Source: Seleniivibrio woodruffii
GTDB lineage: Bacteria; Chrysiogenota; Deferribacteres; Deferribacterales; Geovibrionaceae
DNA: 64,000 nucleotides
NCBI RefSeq assembly: GCF_029267515.1
Contig: NZ_JAJUIS010000002.1
Location: 1-64,000, forward strand
Reading direction: 5' to 3'
Part shown: in pieces, positions 45,043 to 54,569 of the stretch
How positions within the stretch are numbered: the first letter of the stretch is position 1
Layout of the letters: each line of letters starts with the position of its first letter
Notes under the pieces: model-generated
What the model was told of the DNA's origin: nothing
Seen by the model: the letters and a program-made list of their open reading frames with translations, nothing else
Databases searched by the model: none
Position numbers and translations under genes: made by a program

Positions 45043-47595
45043 TTATTTCACCACGAAGTTAACCAGTTTGTTGGGGACGTATATCTTTTTCACAAAAGTT
45101 ACGCCTTCGGTATATTTTGCCACGTTTTCGTTGGCAAGGGCAATCTCAAATACGTCATCCTGTTTCATATCTCTGGATACGTTGATCTGTCCTCTGAGTT
45201 TGCCGTTGACCTGAACCGCCACGACAATATCGTCTTTAACGGTGTGCGAAGCGTCAAATTTTACCCAATCAGCTCTGGATACAAGTCCTTCCATACCTGT
45301 TATTTCCCACAGCTCTTCGCAGAGGTGGGGTGTGAAAGGTGCAAGGAGTTTTATGAGCGTCACCAGACACTCCTTAAAGAGTGCTTTATGTTCGTCCTTA
45401 ATCTGCGGCTCGGCGGAATAGAGGCTGTTGACAAACTCCATCATTGCAGCAACCGCTGTGTTGAGCTGGTAACGTTCGATATCCTCTGTCACCTTTTTAA
45501 CGGTGGAGTGGAGAGCGAACAGCAGCTCTTTTGTGAGAGCATCGTCTGCGGTGCCGGCGTGTTCGGCTTTTATAAGCTCAAGGTTGTTGAAAACAAGCCT
45601 GTAGACCCTGTTCAGGAATCTGAAAGAGCCTTCAACGCCGGAATCGCTCCACTCAAGCTCTCTTTCGGGGGGGCTTGCAAAGAGAATGAACAGCCTTGCG
45701 GTGTCCGCGCCATATGTCTGTATGAGTTTATTGGGGTCGATAACGTTCTTTTTGGATTTGGACATCTTTTCAACGCGTCCGATGGTGACGTCTGCTCCGC
45801 ATTTTGCGCATTTGCCGTCTTTTGACTCTTCGGGGAAGAGCCAGCCGTCGTTAGGGCATTTGTACGTTTCTTTGCAGACCATCCCCTGGGTAAGGAGTCT
45901 CTTGAACGGTTCGTCGATGGAGACGTAGCCGAGGTCGCGCAGCACTTTAGTGTAAAAGCGTGCATAGAGCAGGTGGAGGATGGCGTGTTCGATACCGCCT
46001 ATGTACTGGTCAACATTCATCCAGTAGTTTGCGTCGTCCTTGTTAAATGGTGCAGTGTCGCATTTCGGTGAAGTGTATCTGAGGAAATACCATGAGGATT
46101 CCATAAAGGTATCCATGGTGTCGGTTTCGCGTCTTGCCGGTTTGCCGCATTTGGGGCATGTGGTGTTTACGAAAGATTCAACCTTGTCCAGCGGGTTTCC
46201 GCGCATTTCGGGGTTAAAATCCACATCCGGCAGTTTTACCGGAAGCTGGTCGAAGGGTACGGGTACGCTTCCGCAGCAGTCGCACTGGATGAAGGGGATC
46301 GGTGCGCCCCAGTATCTCTGACGGGATATCTGCCAGTCGCGCAGACGATAGTTCACTGTGCTTTTGCCGAGATTATGGCTGTCCAGATAGTCCACTATCG
46401 CTTTTTTCGCGGATTCGTTGTCCGTTCCGTCGAAACAGTCGGAGTTTACAAGTTTTCCAGCGCCTGTGTAGGCTTCGGTCATTGTATCAAGCTCAAGCCC
46501 GTCTTTGGGCATGATAACTATTTTAAGTTCGCAGTTGTATTTCTTTGCAAATTCAAAGTCTCTCTGGTCGTGTGCGGGAACAGCCATAACGGCTCCAGTT
46601 CCGTAGTCCATGAGAACGAAGTTAGCAAGGAAGATGGGCATGTGGTATCCGTTGACAGGGTTTATGGCGTATCTTCCTGTGAAGACGCCTTTTTTCTCTT
46701 TATCGTCCGCCATACGGTTTATTTTGTCGTCTTTCAGGATGGAGTCGATAAACTCAAGTCCCTCTTTCTCCTGTTCCGTTCCGGCGAGGAGTGATTTTGC
46801 CATAGGGTGTTCGGGGGCAAGGGACATGAAAGTTGCTCCGAAGAGCGTATCGGGGCGTGTTGTGAACACGGTTATTTTTTCGTCGGAGTGGGTGAGGGCA
46901 AAGTTTATCTCGGCACCGTATGACTTGCCTATCCAGTTCTGCTGCATTGTGAGAACTTTTGAAGGCCAGCCGTCCATTGTGCCTGTACATTCGAGAAGTT
47001 CATCTGCGTAATCGGTTATTTTCAGATACCAGCCGTCAAGCTCCTTAATGCGTACCTCGTGACCGCAGCGCCAGCATTTGCCGTCCTCAACCTGTTCGTT
47101 GGCAAGAACTGTGTTGCAGTCGTCGCACCAGTTAAGCAGTGATTTCTTTTTATATACCAGTTCTTTTTCATACATCTGTATGAAAACCGTCTGCTCCCAT
47201 CTGTAATATTCCGGTTCACAGGTTGCGACTTCCCTGTCCCAGTCATATGAGAGACCGAGCTTTTTAAGCTGAGCCTTCATATAGCTGATGTTGGATTTTG
47301 TCCATACTGCGGGATGTGTGGAGTTTTCTATTGCTGCGTTTTCTGCGGGAAGACCGAACGCATCCCACCCCATGGGGTGAAGCACGTTGAACCCCTGCAT
47401 GAATTTATAACGGGAGATAACGTCGCCTATTGCATAGTTACGGACGTGCCCCATGTGTATTTTGCCCGAAGGGTACGGAAACATCTCCAGACAATAGAAC
47501 TTCTCTTTATTTTTATCTGTTTCGACCTTGAAAAGTTTTTTATCTTCCCAGATCTTCTGCCATTTTTCTTCGATTTCCAAAGGGGTGTATTTCAT
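45043..47595 (-). CDS. leuS: Leucyl-tRNA synthetase
   Basis: An 850-residue class I synthetase of bacterial type. [12 protein letters not shown] carries the HIGH motif, KMSKSKKNV the KMSKS motif; a zinc site ([18 protein letters not shown]) and an inserted editing domain ([12 protein letters not shown]) are visible, as is the leucine-specific C-terminal extension. It charges tRNA-Leu. A candidate promoter lies at 47623-47651. Confidence 0.98.
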   Translation of the reverse strand: MKYTPLEIEEKWQKIWEDKKLFKVETDKNKEKFYCLEMFPYPSGKIHMGHVRNYAIGDVISRYKFMQGFNVLHPMGWDAFGLPAENAAIENSTHPAVWTKSNISYMKAQLKKLGLSYDWDREVATCEPEYYRWEQTVFIQMYEKELVYKKKSLLNWCDDCNTVLANEQVEDGKCWRCGHEVRIKELDGWYLKITDYADELLECTGTMDGWPSKVLTMQQNWIGKSYGAEINFALTHSDEKITVFTTRPDTLFGATFMSLAPEHPMAKSLLAGTEQEKEGLEFIDSILKDDKINRMADDKEKKGVFTGRYAINPVNGYHMPIFLANFVLMDYGTGAVMAVPAHDQRDFEFAKKYNCELKIVIMPKDGLELDTMTEAYTGAGKLVNSDCFDGTDNESAKKAIVDYLDSHNLGKSTVNYRLRDWQISRQRYWGAPIPFIQCDCCGSVPVPFDQLPVKLPDVDFNPEMRGNPLDKVESFVNTTCPKCGKPARRETDTMDTFMESSWYFLRYTSPKCDTAPFNKDDANYWMNVDQYIGGIEHAILHLLYARFYTKVLRDLGYVSIDEPFKRLLTQGMVCKETYKCPNDGWLFPEESKDGKCAKCGADVTIGRVEKMSKSKKNVIDPNKLIQTYGADTARLFILFASPPERELEWSDSGVEGSFRFLNRVYRLVFNNLELIKAEHAGTADDALTKELLFALHSTVKKVTEDIERYQLNTAVAAMMEFVNSLYSAEPQIKDEHKALFKECLVTLIKLLAPFTPHLCEELWEITGMEGLVSRADWVKFDASHTVKDDIVVAVQVNGKLRGQINVSRDMKQDDVFEIALANENVAKYTEGVTFVKKIYVPNKLVNFVVK

Positions 47596-47622
47596 TTAAG
47601 AGCCTCCGATTGCTGAGAGTAA

Positions 47623-47651
47623 AAGCTATCAAAAATAGGTTAATATATCAA
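47623..47651 (-). promoter_or_regulatory. Candidate promoter of leuS-lptE-holA
   Basis: Minus-strand TTGATA (47646-47651), 17-bp spacer, TAGCTT (47623-47628), followed by a GGAGG ribosome site before leuS. No T-box leader is seen. Confidence 0.45.
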
Positions 47652-47688
47652 GAATTATTGAGGTGTAATTTAAATGACATTTTTTTTC

Positions 47689-47717
47689 TTTTGCGTGTGA
47701 ACAAAAACTGTTATAAT
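47689..47717 (+). promoter_or_regulatory. Candidate promoter of the HD-GYP operon
   Basis: Perfect TATAAT at 47712-47717 with TTTTGC 17 bp upstream (47689-47694). Confidence 0.5.
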
Positions 47718-47745
47718 ACATAAAATATCAAACAGGGCTGCTTTA

Positions 47746-49206
47746 ATGATTACCGAAAACGGTTTTATTGAACTCGCGTACTCCCTTGTGAGGATTCGCG
47801 ATCTTGACGAATTGCTTGATACTATGCTCGGAAGAATCAGAAATATGCTTTCTGCGGATGCCGGCAGTATTTTCATTTATGACGAAGATCACGACGAACT
47901 GATTTTCAGTTATACCCAGAATGATTCCATTGACCTCCCGTTTAAGAAATTCCGCATGAAGGCGAATGAACAGAGCATCGCAGGGTTCTGCGCAGTCCGC
48001 AACAGTCTGATAAAGCTGGATGACGTTTACAACCTTGATACGAAATTTCCGTTTAAATTTAACAGCAGTTTTGACGAAATGTCCGGCTACCGCACAAAAT
48101 CCATGCTGGTTTTCCCGATTAACGACATAAACGGAAGGCTGATAGGTATTTTACAGCTTATAAATAAAAAGATTAAGGATGTTCCCGTTAATAATGAAAC
48201 TGTTGAGGAGGCTGTATCAGCCTTTAATGCGCAGGATGAAACCACAGCACATTCTCTTAGCGGAATAGTCGGCATGGCTCTTGAGAACGCGCTTCTTTAC
48301 GACAGCATCGAGTCGATGTGGGAGGGCTTCATTCAGGCGTGCATGACGGCGATAGACTCCCGCGACCCTGTTACAGGCGGACACAGTGAACGCGTGACCA
48401 CACTCACCATGGCAATTGCAGAAGCGATGAGCGACGACACGGAAACATTTCCGAACTTCGTTCTTACACCTGAGCAGCTTCGCTCGCTTAAATATTCGTG
48501 TATGCTCCATGATTTCGGAAAACTGGTTATCAGCGAGAATATACTGCAGAAAGCTGATAAGCTGTATCCCGGAATGATGGATGTCATAAGATACCGTTTC
48601 GGTATGGCAAAAGCAGTGGCAAGGGCGGAGGGAAAACCACAGGAAGTTCTTGCTGAGCTGGACACTCTGCTTGAAAAGGTCTATATGGCGAATATTCCCA
48701 CTGTTCTGGATGAAGACACGGCAGCCGGAATAGACAAATGTCTCAATTATATATTCGAAGACATCGATGGTCATAAACACCAGCTTCTCACTGAAAAGGA
48801 ATATAACTATCTCAGTATAAAACGCGGCTCTCTTACACCCAGCGAAAGGGATATCATTGAAAGCCACGTCAAGCATACATATGAGTTTCTCAGCAAGATT
48901 CCATGGACAAAGGAACTTAAACAGGTGCCCACTGTTGCTGCTATGCACCATGAAAAACTGAACGGTAACGGATATCCGTTCGCTCTGCGCGGAGATGAAA
49001 TATCCGCACAGGGACGGATAATGGCAATAGCCGATATTTATGATGCACTTACGGCACAGGACAGACCGTATAAAAAAGCTATGCCCGTTGAAAAAGCATG
49101 TGCTATACTCATGGAGGAAGCAGAACGAAACGTTCTGGATATTGACATTGTCAAATTCTTCATTAAATATGAGATATACAAATGCCTTGACAGGAGGGTG
49201 AATTGA
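47746..49206 (+). CDS. GAF - HD-GYP domain protein (c-di-GMP phosphodiesterase-like)
   Basis: A 486-residue protein: an N-terminal GAF domain (about 1-175, DAGSIFIYDEDHDELIF and LIGILQLINKK) and an HD-GYP domain (about 195-470) with GGHSERV, the metal-binding LHDFGK and HHEKLNGNGYP, and ADIYDALTAQDRPYKKAM. Catalytic residues for c-di-GMP hydrolysis appear intact. About 100 residues rich in helices are inserted between HDFGK and the SLTPSERDIIESHV segment. It is coupled to the receiver gene downstream. Confidence 0.88.
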   Translation: MITENGFIELAYSLVRIRDLDELLDTMLGRIRNMLSADAGSIFIYDEDHDELIFSYTQNDSIDLPFKKFRMKANEQSIAGFCAVRNSLIKLDDVYNLDTKFPFKFNSSFDEMSGYRTKSMLVFPINDINGRLIGILQLINKKIKDVPVNNETVEEAVSAFNAQDETTAHSLSGIVGMALENALLYDSIESMWEGFIQACMTAIDSRDPVTGGHSERVTTLTMAIAEAMSDDTETFPNFVLTPEQLRSLKYSCMLHDFGKLVISENILQKADKLYPGMMDVIRYRFGMAKAVARAEGKPQEVLAELDTLLEKVYMANIPTVLDEDTAAGIDKCLNYIFEDIDGHKHQLLTEKEYNYLSIKRGSLTPSERDIIESHVKHTYEFLSKIPWTKELKQVPTVAAMHHEKLNGNGYPFALRGDEISAQGRIMAIADIYDALTAQDRPYKKAMPVEKACAILMEEAERNVLDIDIVKFFIKYEIYKCLDRRVN

Positions 49207-49556
49207 AAACGCTATTAGTTGTGGATGACGACGAAAACATAAGGCTTATTCTGCGTGAAGAGTTCTGTTTTGCAGGCTTTAACGTTGTTACCGCAGTTGA
49301 CGGAGAGGAAGGACTTGTGGCTTTCAACGAGCAGGCAATAGACATCGTTATCCTTGACTTGGACATGCCTAAGTTAACCGGGGAAGAGGTTGCCATGAAA
49401 CTGAAAAATCAGGCGCCGGAAGTCCCCGTTATCATCTATACAGGAAATCCCGAAAGACTGGAACAGCATATCGGGCTTAAATATAACGCCGTGGTTCTTA
49501 AATCAAGCGGCATAGAAGAGCTGGTCACAAAGGTTACAGAACTGGCAAATGTTTGA
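49203..49556 (+). CDS. Stand-alone response-regulator receiver protein
   Basis: A 117-residue CheY-like domain. VVDDDENIR is the acidic pocket, VILDLDMPKLTGEE holds the phospho-acceptor Asp; the switch Thr lies in IIYTGN, and the Lys in VVLKSSG. There is no output domain, so it probably works on the HD-GYP partner or a kinase elsewhere. The start is TTG at 49203, overlapping the preceding TGA, with AGGAGGGTG just upstream. It overlaps birA by eight bases. Confidence 0.88.
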   Translation: MKTLLVVDDDENIRLILREEFCFAGFNVVTAVDGEEGLVAFNEQAIDIVILDLDMPKLTGEEVAMKLKNQAPEVPVIIYTGNPERLEQHIGLKYNAVVLKSSGIEELVTKVTELANV

Positions 49557-50304
49557 TATTGCCCTGTATGAAAGTTTCCGCGGGAAATCCGGCGGAATAA
49601 TCGCACTTGATTGTGTCGATTCAACAAACGCTTATGCGGTTTCCGGCAGTTTTCCTGCGTTCACCGTTATAACAGCCGAAGAACAGACCGCCGGACGCGG
49701 GCGCAGCGGGCGCAAATGGCACGGCGCAAAAGGTCTTAATCTTTATTTTTCAATAGTTCTAAGCGGAATTGAACCGCAGAAACTCCTCCCTATGAACATC
49801 TTTGCAGGATACATCCTTGCCGATACCCTTCAAGATATCGCCGATGTCAGGATAAAATGGCCCAACGATCTGATAGCTGGCGGGAAAAAGCTGGCGGGTA
49901 TACTCATGGAAACGTCATTTTCAGGTGGAAATCTGGAAAAGGCAGTGCTGGGAATCGGTCTTAATATCAATATTGACGAACTGCCGGAAGAGATTTCACA
50001 GATGGCTACATCTCTTAAAATCTTAACAGGGAGAAATTTTGTCAGGGAAGAACTCTTAGCCTTATTTATGAACAATCTTGAGGGGAAATACGACGATTTT
50101 ATAACAGGGCGGATAAATTTAGTAAAACTTTGGTCTGATTACTCCGCTTTTCTTGACAAAAAGATTTCTATACATAAAGATGGAGTTAAAACTCAATACA
50201 CCGAAAGGGGTATTGATCAGTTCGGCTGTCTCAGGGCGGAAAATTCCCTCGGAAAGCTGGAAACTATCGTAACCGGAGATATCGGATATGATTTTTGCCG
50301 TTGA
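49549..50304 (+). CDS. birA: Biotin--[acetyl-CoA carboxylase] ligase, short form
   Basis: A 251-residue class I biotin ligase without the N-terminal DNA-binding domain. DSTNAYA, EEQTAGRGRSGRKWHGAKGLNLYFSI (biotinyl-AMP loop GRGRSGRKW) and IKWPNDLIAGGKKLAGILMET are the catalytic motifs, and a short SH3-like C-terminal domain follows. It attaches biotin to carrier lysines but cannot repress. It overlaps coaX by 17 bases, a common birA-coaX arrangement. Confidence 0.93.
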   Translation: MFDIALYESFRGKSGGIIALDCVDSTNAYAVSGSFPAFTVITAEEQTAGRGRSGRKWHGAKGLNLYFSIVLSGIEPQKLLPMNIFAGYILADTLQDIADVRIKWPNDLIAGGKKLAGILMETSFSGGNLEKAVLGIGLNINIDELPEEISQMATSLKILTGRNFVREELLALFMNNLEGKYDDFITGRINLVKLWSDYSAFLDKKISIHKDGVKTQYTERGIDQFGCLRAENSLGKLETIVTGDIGYDFCR

Positions 50305-51064
50305 TATTGGCAACACCAACATTGTAATAGGCATTTTTGAAAAGGGCAGCAATAACATTGTCTGCAATTTTCGCGTTCAGTCGAGCACAAGCAGAACAAC
50401 AGACGAATACGCAGCAATAATAATGAGACTGATGGAGAGTGAGGGTGTTAAGCCTGAGGACATCTCCGGAGTTATAGTTGCGAGTGTCGTCCCAAGACTT
50501 ATCTTCACATTCACAAAATTCGCAAGAAAATATCTTGATAAAGAGGCTCTGGTGATAGCTCCCGGAGTTAAAACAGGTATATCCATTAAGATGGAAAACC
50601 CGAAAGAGGTCGGTGCGGACAGAATCGTCAATGCTGTCGCCGCCAAGGTAAAATACGGTTATCCGGCGATAGTCGTTGATTTCGGTACGGCGACAACGTT
50701 CGATGTTATCAGCCGTCAGGGTGACTACATCGGCGGAGTGATCTGTCCCGGAATAAAGCTGTCCTCCCAGATACTCCACTCGAACACGGCAAAACTGCCG
50801 GAAGTGGAGATTGAGCGGGTGGACACCATCATAGGAAAGAATACTATTCATTCAATACAGTCCGGCATCTACTACGGTTATCTGGAGATGGTGGACGGCA
50901 TTATCCGCAGGATACTTGCCGAGGAGTTCGAGGGCGAGGTGATCCCTGTCATCTCCACCGGAGGACTAGGCAGTGTTTTTGCCGGCGAAAGCAGGTATAT
51001 AAAGCGGTATGAACCTAATCTGACTCTTGAGGGTCTGAAGATTATCTACGAAAAAAATATTTAA
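50288..51064 (+). CDS. coaX: Type III pantothenate kinase
   Basis: A 258-residue CoaX with the ASKHA-fold motifs DIGNTNIVIGIFE, the pantothenate-binding GADRIVNAVAAK and the central DFGTATTFDVIS. It makes 4'-phosphopantothenate, the first step to CoA, and is not feedback-inhibited by CoA in known cases. It lies between birA and the RodZ-like gene. Confidence 0.95.
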   Translation: MIFAVDIGNTNIVIGIFEKGSNNIVCNFRVQSSTSRTTDEYAAIIMRLMESEGVKPEDISGVIVASVVPRLIFTFTKFARKYLDKEALVIAPGVKTGISIKMENPKEVGADRIVNAVAAKVKYGYPAIVVDFGTATTFDVISRQGDYIGGVICPGIKLSSQILHSNTAKLPEVEIERVDTIIGKNTIHSIQSGIYYGYLEMVDGIIRRILAEEFEGEVIPVISTGGLGSVFAGESRYIKRYEPNLTLEGLKIIYEKNI

Positions 51065-51082
51065 CGGCTTAATATCGGGCCG

Positions 51083-52045
51083 ATGGCGGGGAAAATGAGC
51101 AAACTCGGATCATTAATGAAAGAGACCAGAGAAGCGCAGGGACTAAGTTACGAAAAAGTCACTCAGGATACCAGAATGAGTGAGGATATAATAAAACAGC
51201 TCGAAGACGGCGGTTTCGCCGACCTTCCTTCATATAACCACGCAAAAAACTTCGTGAGAAACTATGCTGAATATCTCGGAATGGACACAGATGAAGTTTT
51301 TAACCTGCTTCAGGACGAGTGTACCCGTGAAAACTTCACCAAAGAACCCCAGATTGTTTTCAGCCACGAATTTCCACCCAAAGAGGAGCTGCAGGAGACC
51401 TCCGCGACGATGAAATACATCCTGCCGGTTGTGGTTGTTGCTCTGGTAATCTTTGCCGGAACAAAACTTTTTCTCTCTGTTAAAGGTGATAAGAAAGCTC
51501 CCGAATCAGTTGCCGTTGAACAGCAGGTTCCGCAGCAGCAGGCAGAGCCTCAGGCTCCCGCTCAGGAGGATACAACCTTTAACACTGTTGACCCCAAAAC
51601 AGTTGAAAAGACCATAGAAGAGGTCAACGCTGCCGAAGAAAAAGCTCAGGCTGACGCTGACGCAGAGGTTAAACCGGAGGACGCTGCAAAAACAGCCGAA
51701 ACCGGAACAGCCGAAACTACTGACAAAGATAAGAAAGATGAAAAGACAAAAGAAAATAAAGCGGTCAAAACAGGCAACCTTGCTGTTCTCAACTTTGCGG
51801 ACGTTTGCTGGGTCCACGTTAAATCCGACACCGGCGAAGAGCTTGATTTCATAGCAAGCAGAGGCAGCCAGAAAGAGATATCCTTCAAACAATACTTTAT
51901 TTTAGACGTTGGCAATGCTGCAGTGGCATCTGTGAACTTCAACGGCAAAACCATTGCAGGTCTTGGCGGGTATAAACAGCCTGCAAAAGGGCTGAAATTT
52001 GAGCCGAATGAATCAGGTGCGCTCAAATATACCGTTGTAAAATAA
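51083..52045 (+). CDS. RodZ-like protein (HTH - TM - DUF4115-like)
   Basis: A 320-residue protein with an N-terminal helix-turn-helix (about 7-75, LGSLMKETREAQGLSYEKVTQ), a membrane segment (about 113-132, YILPVVVVALVIFAGTKLF), a 90-residue Gln/Ala/Glu/Lys-rich linker and a C-terminal periplasmic beta domain (VCWVHVKSDTGEELDF). RodZ couples MreB to the elongasome. A second ATG at 51095 has a better purine-rich upstream site and could be the true start. Confidence 0.85.
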   Translation: MAGKMSKLGSLMKETREAQGLSYEKVTQDTRMSEDIIKQLEDGGFADLPSYNHAKNFVRNYAEYLGMDTDEVFNLLQDECTRENFTKEPQIVFSHEFPPKEELQETSATMKYILPVVVVALVIFAGTKLFLSVKGDKKAPESVAVEQQVPQQQAEPQAPAQEDTTFNTVDPKTVEKTIEEVNAAEEKAQADADAEVKPEDAAKTAETGTAETTDKDKKDEKTKENKAVKTGNLAVLNFADVCWVHVKSDTGEELDFIASRGSQKEISFKQYFILDVGNAAVASVNFNGKTIAGLGGYKQPAKGLKFEPNESGALKYTVVK

Positions 52046-52048
52046 GTC

Positions 52049-52076
52049 TTGAAATAATCCGACATCAGCTTATTCT
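52049..52076 (+). promoter_or_regulatory. Candidate promoter of the Usg-like / NifS-like / IscU / Nfu operon
   Basis: TTGAAA (52049-52054), 16-bp spacer, TATTCT (52071-52076), then AAGAAAGGTG before the ATG at 52101. Confidence 0.45.
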
Positions 52077-52100
52077 ATTAAAGACAAGAAAGGTGTTTTT

Positions 52101-52910
52101 ATGCGTCAATTTTCCGTATCTGTTTATGCTAATGAAAATCTCATTCTTTCCGAAGTGCTTGGGAAACTGGAGGATGAATTTCCGTTAACAAGTATTTCAG
52201 TTTACGGCAACAGTCTCGCAAACACGACCCTAACAACTGCGACAAATGAATACGATGTTTTTCCCGCCGGAATGATCAAGGGCGACGATATCCTCCTTGT
52301 CCTTTCCGATCCGAAAGAGGACATTGAAATACTGAAACAGTTCGAAGGGGACATTGTGGATTTCACAGGTGCTATGACAGGTGAGGACGTTTATCGTGTT
52401 GAAGAACCCATAGCCTACCTTATAAACGCAGTGCAGATTAAGCCGGAGGATATGGAGGCGGTTGCACTTCTGCCGGCGGCTGTGTTCGGAAAAAGCGGTG
52501 TGGACGACATGATCAGCCAGACAAGAGAGCTTTTCACTTTTAGCAATTCCGAAACAAAGATTTTTGAGGAAAGACTTCCTTTCAATCTGTTTTTTTCGGA
52601 TGCGGGCACAGGTTTTCTTGCCGGTTTCAGACAGAAGATAACGGCTGAAACAGGCGTGGATGTGGACATTAGAATGGGAGCAATTTCAACCGGATTTGTT
52701 CTTGACTTATATTTTAAAAAAGATGTAAATAAGGACTTCGGATATATTACTGAATCAGTAGGATTTGTCCCGACAATGGCGGATGTGTGCGCAAGAAAGC
52801 GCCCTGTCACGGTTTTCAGGTCTAAAAACAGAATCAGCATAGCCGGAGACTACATAAACATAATCGGTTCGCAGATAACCGACGCATTCAAAGACATCAT
52901 TGGAGAATAA
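52101..52910 (+). CDS. Aspartate-semialdehyde-dehydrogenase-like protein without catalytic Cys (Usg-like)
   Basis: A 269-residue protein resembling the Usg branch of the ASADH superfamily: a reduced N-terminal Rossmann half, then PIAYLINAVQ, the strand-helix VALLPAAVFGKSGVDDMISQTRELF and LPFNLFF, which parallel Usg (valLqPaS..G..GVeeLarQt..L and AFN). The active-site Cys that ASADH carries in the N-C-T motif is not present, so dehydrogenase activity is unlikely. It precedes the Fe-S genes by two bases and is probably co-transcribed with them. Role unknown. Confidence 0.75.
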   Translation: MRQFSVSVYANENLILSEVLGKLEDEFPLTSISVYGNSLANTTLTTATNEYDVFPAGMIKGDDILLVLSDPKEDIEILKQFEGDIVDFTGAMTGEDVYRVEEPIAYLINAVQIKPEDMEAVALLPAAVFGKSGVDDMISQTRELFTFSNSETKIFEERLPFNLFFSDAGTGFLAGFRQKITAETGVDVDIRMGAISTGFVLDLYFKKDVNKDFGYITESVGFVPTMADVCARKRPVTVFRSKNRISIAGDYINIIGSQITDAFKDIIGE

Positions 52911-52912
52911 AC

Positions 52913-54094
52913 ATGATATATCTCGACAATGTTGCAGGAACCAAACCTGACGCAAGAGTGGTTGAAAAAATGCTTTCATTTTACACAGAGCATTACGGGA
53001 ACCCCTCCGCGCATTTCTATCCCATCGGTCGGGAGGCTTTCGAGGCTATGGAAGCGGCAAGGGGAGAGGTTGCCTCTTTTATAAATGCGAAAGCGGAGGA
53101 GATCGTTTTCACCTCCTGCGGAACAGAGTCCAATAACCTTGCTGTCAAAGGATTTCTGAAAAATCCGAAAAACAGCGGTAAACATGTCATTATCAGCGAG
53201 ATTGAGCATTTTTCAGTGGATTCCACGGTTACAAAGCTCATTAACGACGGATACCAGATAACAAAGCTGAAAGTTGACGATTCAGGACTCGTTAACCCTG
53301 ACGACCTGAAAAATGCCATCAGAAAGGACACTGCGCTGGTTTCCATTCAGCACACCAATCCTGAGATAGGCACAATACAATATACCGACAGACTCGGTGC
53401 GGTATGCCGCGAAGCGGGAGTTGCGTTCCATGTGGATGCCATTGCCGCTGCTGGTTTCTCAGAGCTGGATGTAAAATCACTTAACTGCGATATGCTCTCC
53501 ATCGCGTCACAGAATTTCTATGGTCCCAGAGGCGCAGCCGCTCTTTACATCCGCGAGGGTGTGAAGGTAAGCGGTCTCATGGACGGCGGACATCAGGAGC
53601 GAGGCTACAGAAGCGGATCTGAGAACGTTCCTGCGATCGTTGGTATGGGCGAGGCAGCGCGGATAGCGAAAGCTGAGATGGGCATCTGGGTTCCTGAACT
53701 CGTAAGACTGCAGAAACAGCTTTGGGACGGACTCGGCGGGATGTTCGATTTCCTGCATTTCACAGGGAACAAAGACAGACGCAGACCCGGACACGTCAGC
53801 TTCTGGATTGAATACATTGAAGGCGAATCGCTGCTTATGTGGCTTTCGCTTAAAGGATTTGCATGTGCAAGCGGTTCCGCCTGCTCGTCAAATATACTTG
53901 CGGAAGATGAGGAAGACCTCGCGGCTTCATACGTTCTTACGGCTGTTGGGGTTCCCAGCGACATATGTGCAGGTTCCCTCGGTATGTCCATGTCAAAATA
54001 CAACACACAAGACGACATTGATAATGTGCTGAAAGTTATGCCCGAAACGGTGCAGAGACTTTGCGAGATGTCGCCGATGTACAACAGAAAATAG
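52913..54094 (+). CDS. NifS/IscS-family protein lacking the PLP-binding lysine
   Basis: A 393-residue protein that aligns with IscS end to end (FTSCGTESNNLAVKG, IEHFSVD, HVDA, YRSGSENVPAIVGMGEA, VEGES-like IEGESLL, SGSACSS). The catalytic loop Cys324 and cofactor-site Asp175 are kept. However, SFSGHKIYGPKG of E. coli IscS reads SIASQNFYGPRG: His is Gln200 and the PLP Schiff-base Lys is Asn201. The Q of HVDATQ is Ala178, NNE is NPE, and the late Arg before SLG is replaced. Normal PLP chemistry is therefore not expected. It is followed by iscU and nfu. Archaeoglobus IscS is a known precedent lacking this Lys. Confidence 0.9.
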   Translation: MIYLDNVAGTKPDARVVEKMLSFYTEHYGNPSAHFYPIGREAFEAMEAARGEVASFINAKAEEIVFTSCGTESNNLAVKGFLKNPKNSGKHVIISEIEHFSVDSTVTKLINDGYQITKLKVDDSGLVNPDDLKNAIRKDTALVSIQHTNPEIGTIQYTDRLGAVCREAGVAFHVDAIAAAGFSELDVKSLNCDMLSIASQNFYGPRGAAALYIREGVKVSGLMDGGHQERGYRSGSENVPAIVGMGEAARIAKAEMGIWVPELVRLQKQLWDGLGGMFDFLHFTGNKDRRRPGHVSFWIEYIEGESLLMWLSLKGFACASGSACSSNILAEDEEDLAASYVLTAVGVPSDICAGSLGMSMSKYNTQDDIDNVLKVMPETVQRLCEMSPMYNRK

Positions 54095-54119
54095 AGCTTC
54101 TTAAAACAGGAGGAGAACA

Positions 54120-54554
54120 ATGGCTAAAGGACCTTACAGCGATAAAGTTATGGATCATTTCATGAACCCCAGAAACATGGGTGAAATATCAGACGCAAAC
54201 GGCGTCGGCGAAGTGGGAAACCCCGCTTGCGGCGACGTTATGAAAATATTCCTGAAAATCAACGACGATCAGGTTTGCGAAGACGTTAAATTCAAAACAT
54301 TCGGCTGCGGCGCGGCTATCGCTTCCAGCTCTATGGCTACTGAGCTTATGATAGGTAAAAAGGTTGAAGAGCTTCTTGCTCTCACAAATCAGGCTATCGT
54401 AGATGCTCTTGACGGACTGCCCCCCGCTAAGATACACTGTTCTGTGATGGCTGAGGAAGCTATCGAGGAAGCACTTAAAAACTATTTCAAATCCAAAGGA
54501 CAGGATCCTGCGATAGTTGATGAGATGAAAGCGAAAATTAAAAAAGAGAATTAA
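54120..54554 (+). CDS. iscU: IscU/NifU-N type Fe-S cluster scaffold
   Basis: A 144-residue scaffold with the three cluster cysteines in GNPACGDVMKI, KTFGCGAAIASSS and KIHCSVMAEEAI, with the Asp after the first Cys conserved. It assembles [2Fe-2S]/[4Fe-4S] clusters and normally takes sulfur from the Cys loop of IscS. The usual LPPVK chaperone motif reads LPPAK. The ATG follows AGGAGG 25 bases after the NifS-like gene. Confidence 0.95.
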   Translation: MAKGPYSDKVMDHFMNPRNMGEISDANGVGEVGNPACGDVMKIFLKINDDQVCEDVKFKTFGCGAAIASSSMATELMIGKKVEELLALTNQAIVDALDGLPPAKIHCSVMAEEAIEEALKNYFKSKGQDPAIVDEMKAKIKKEN

Positions 54555-54569
54555 TACGGAGGATATACG

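Noticed and set aside
47596-47745. T-box riboswitch upstream of leuS
   Set aside because: No specifier stem, T-box sequence or terminator/antiterminator pair is visible in the short leader.
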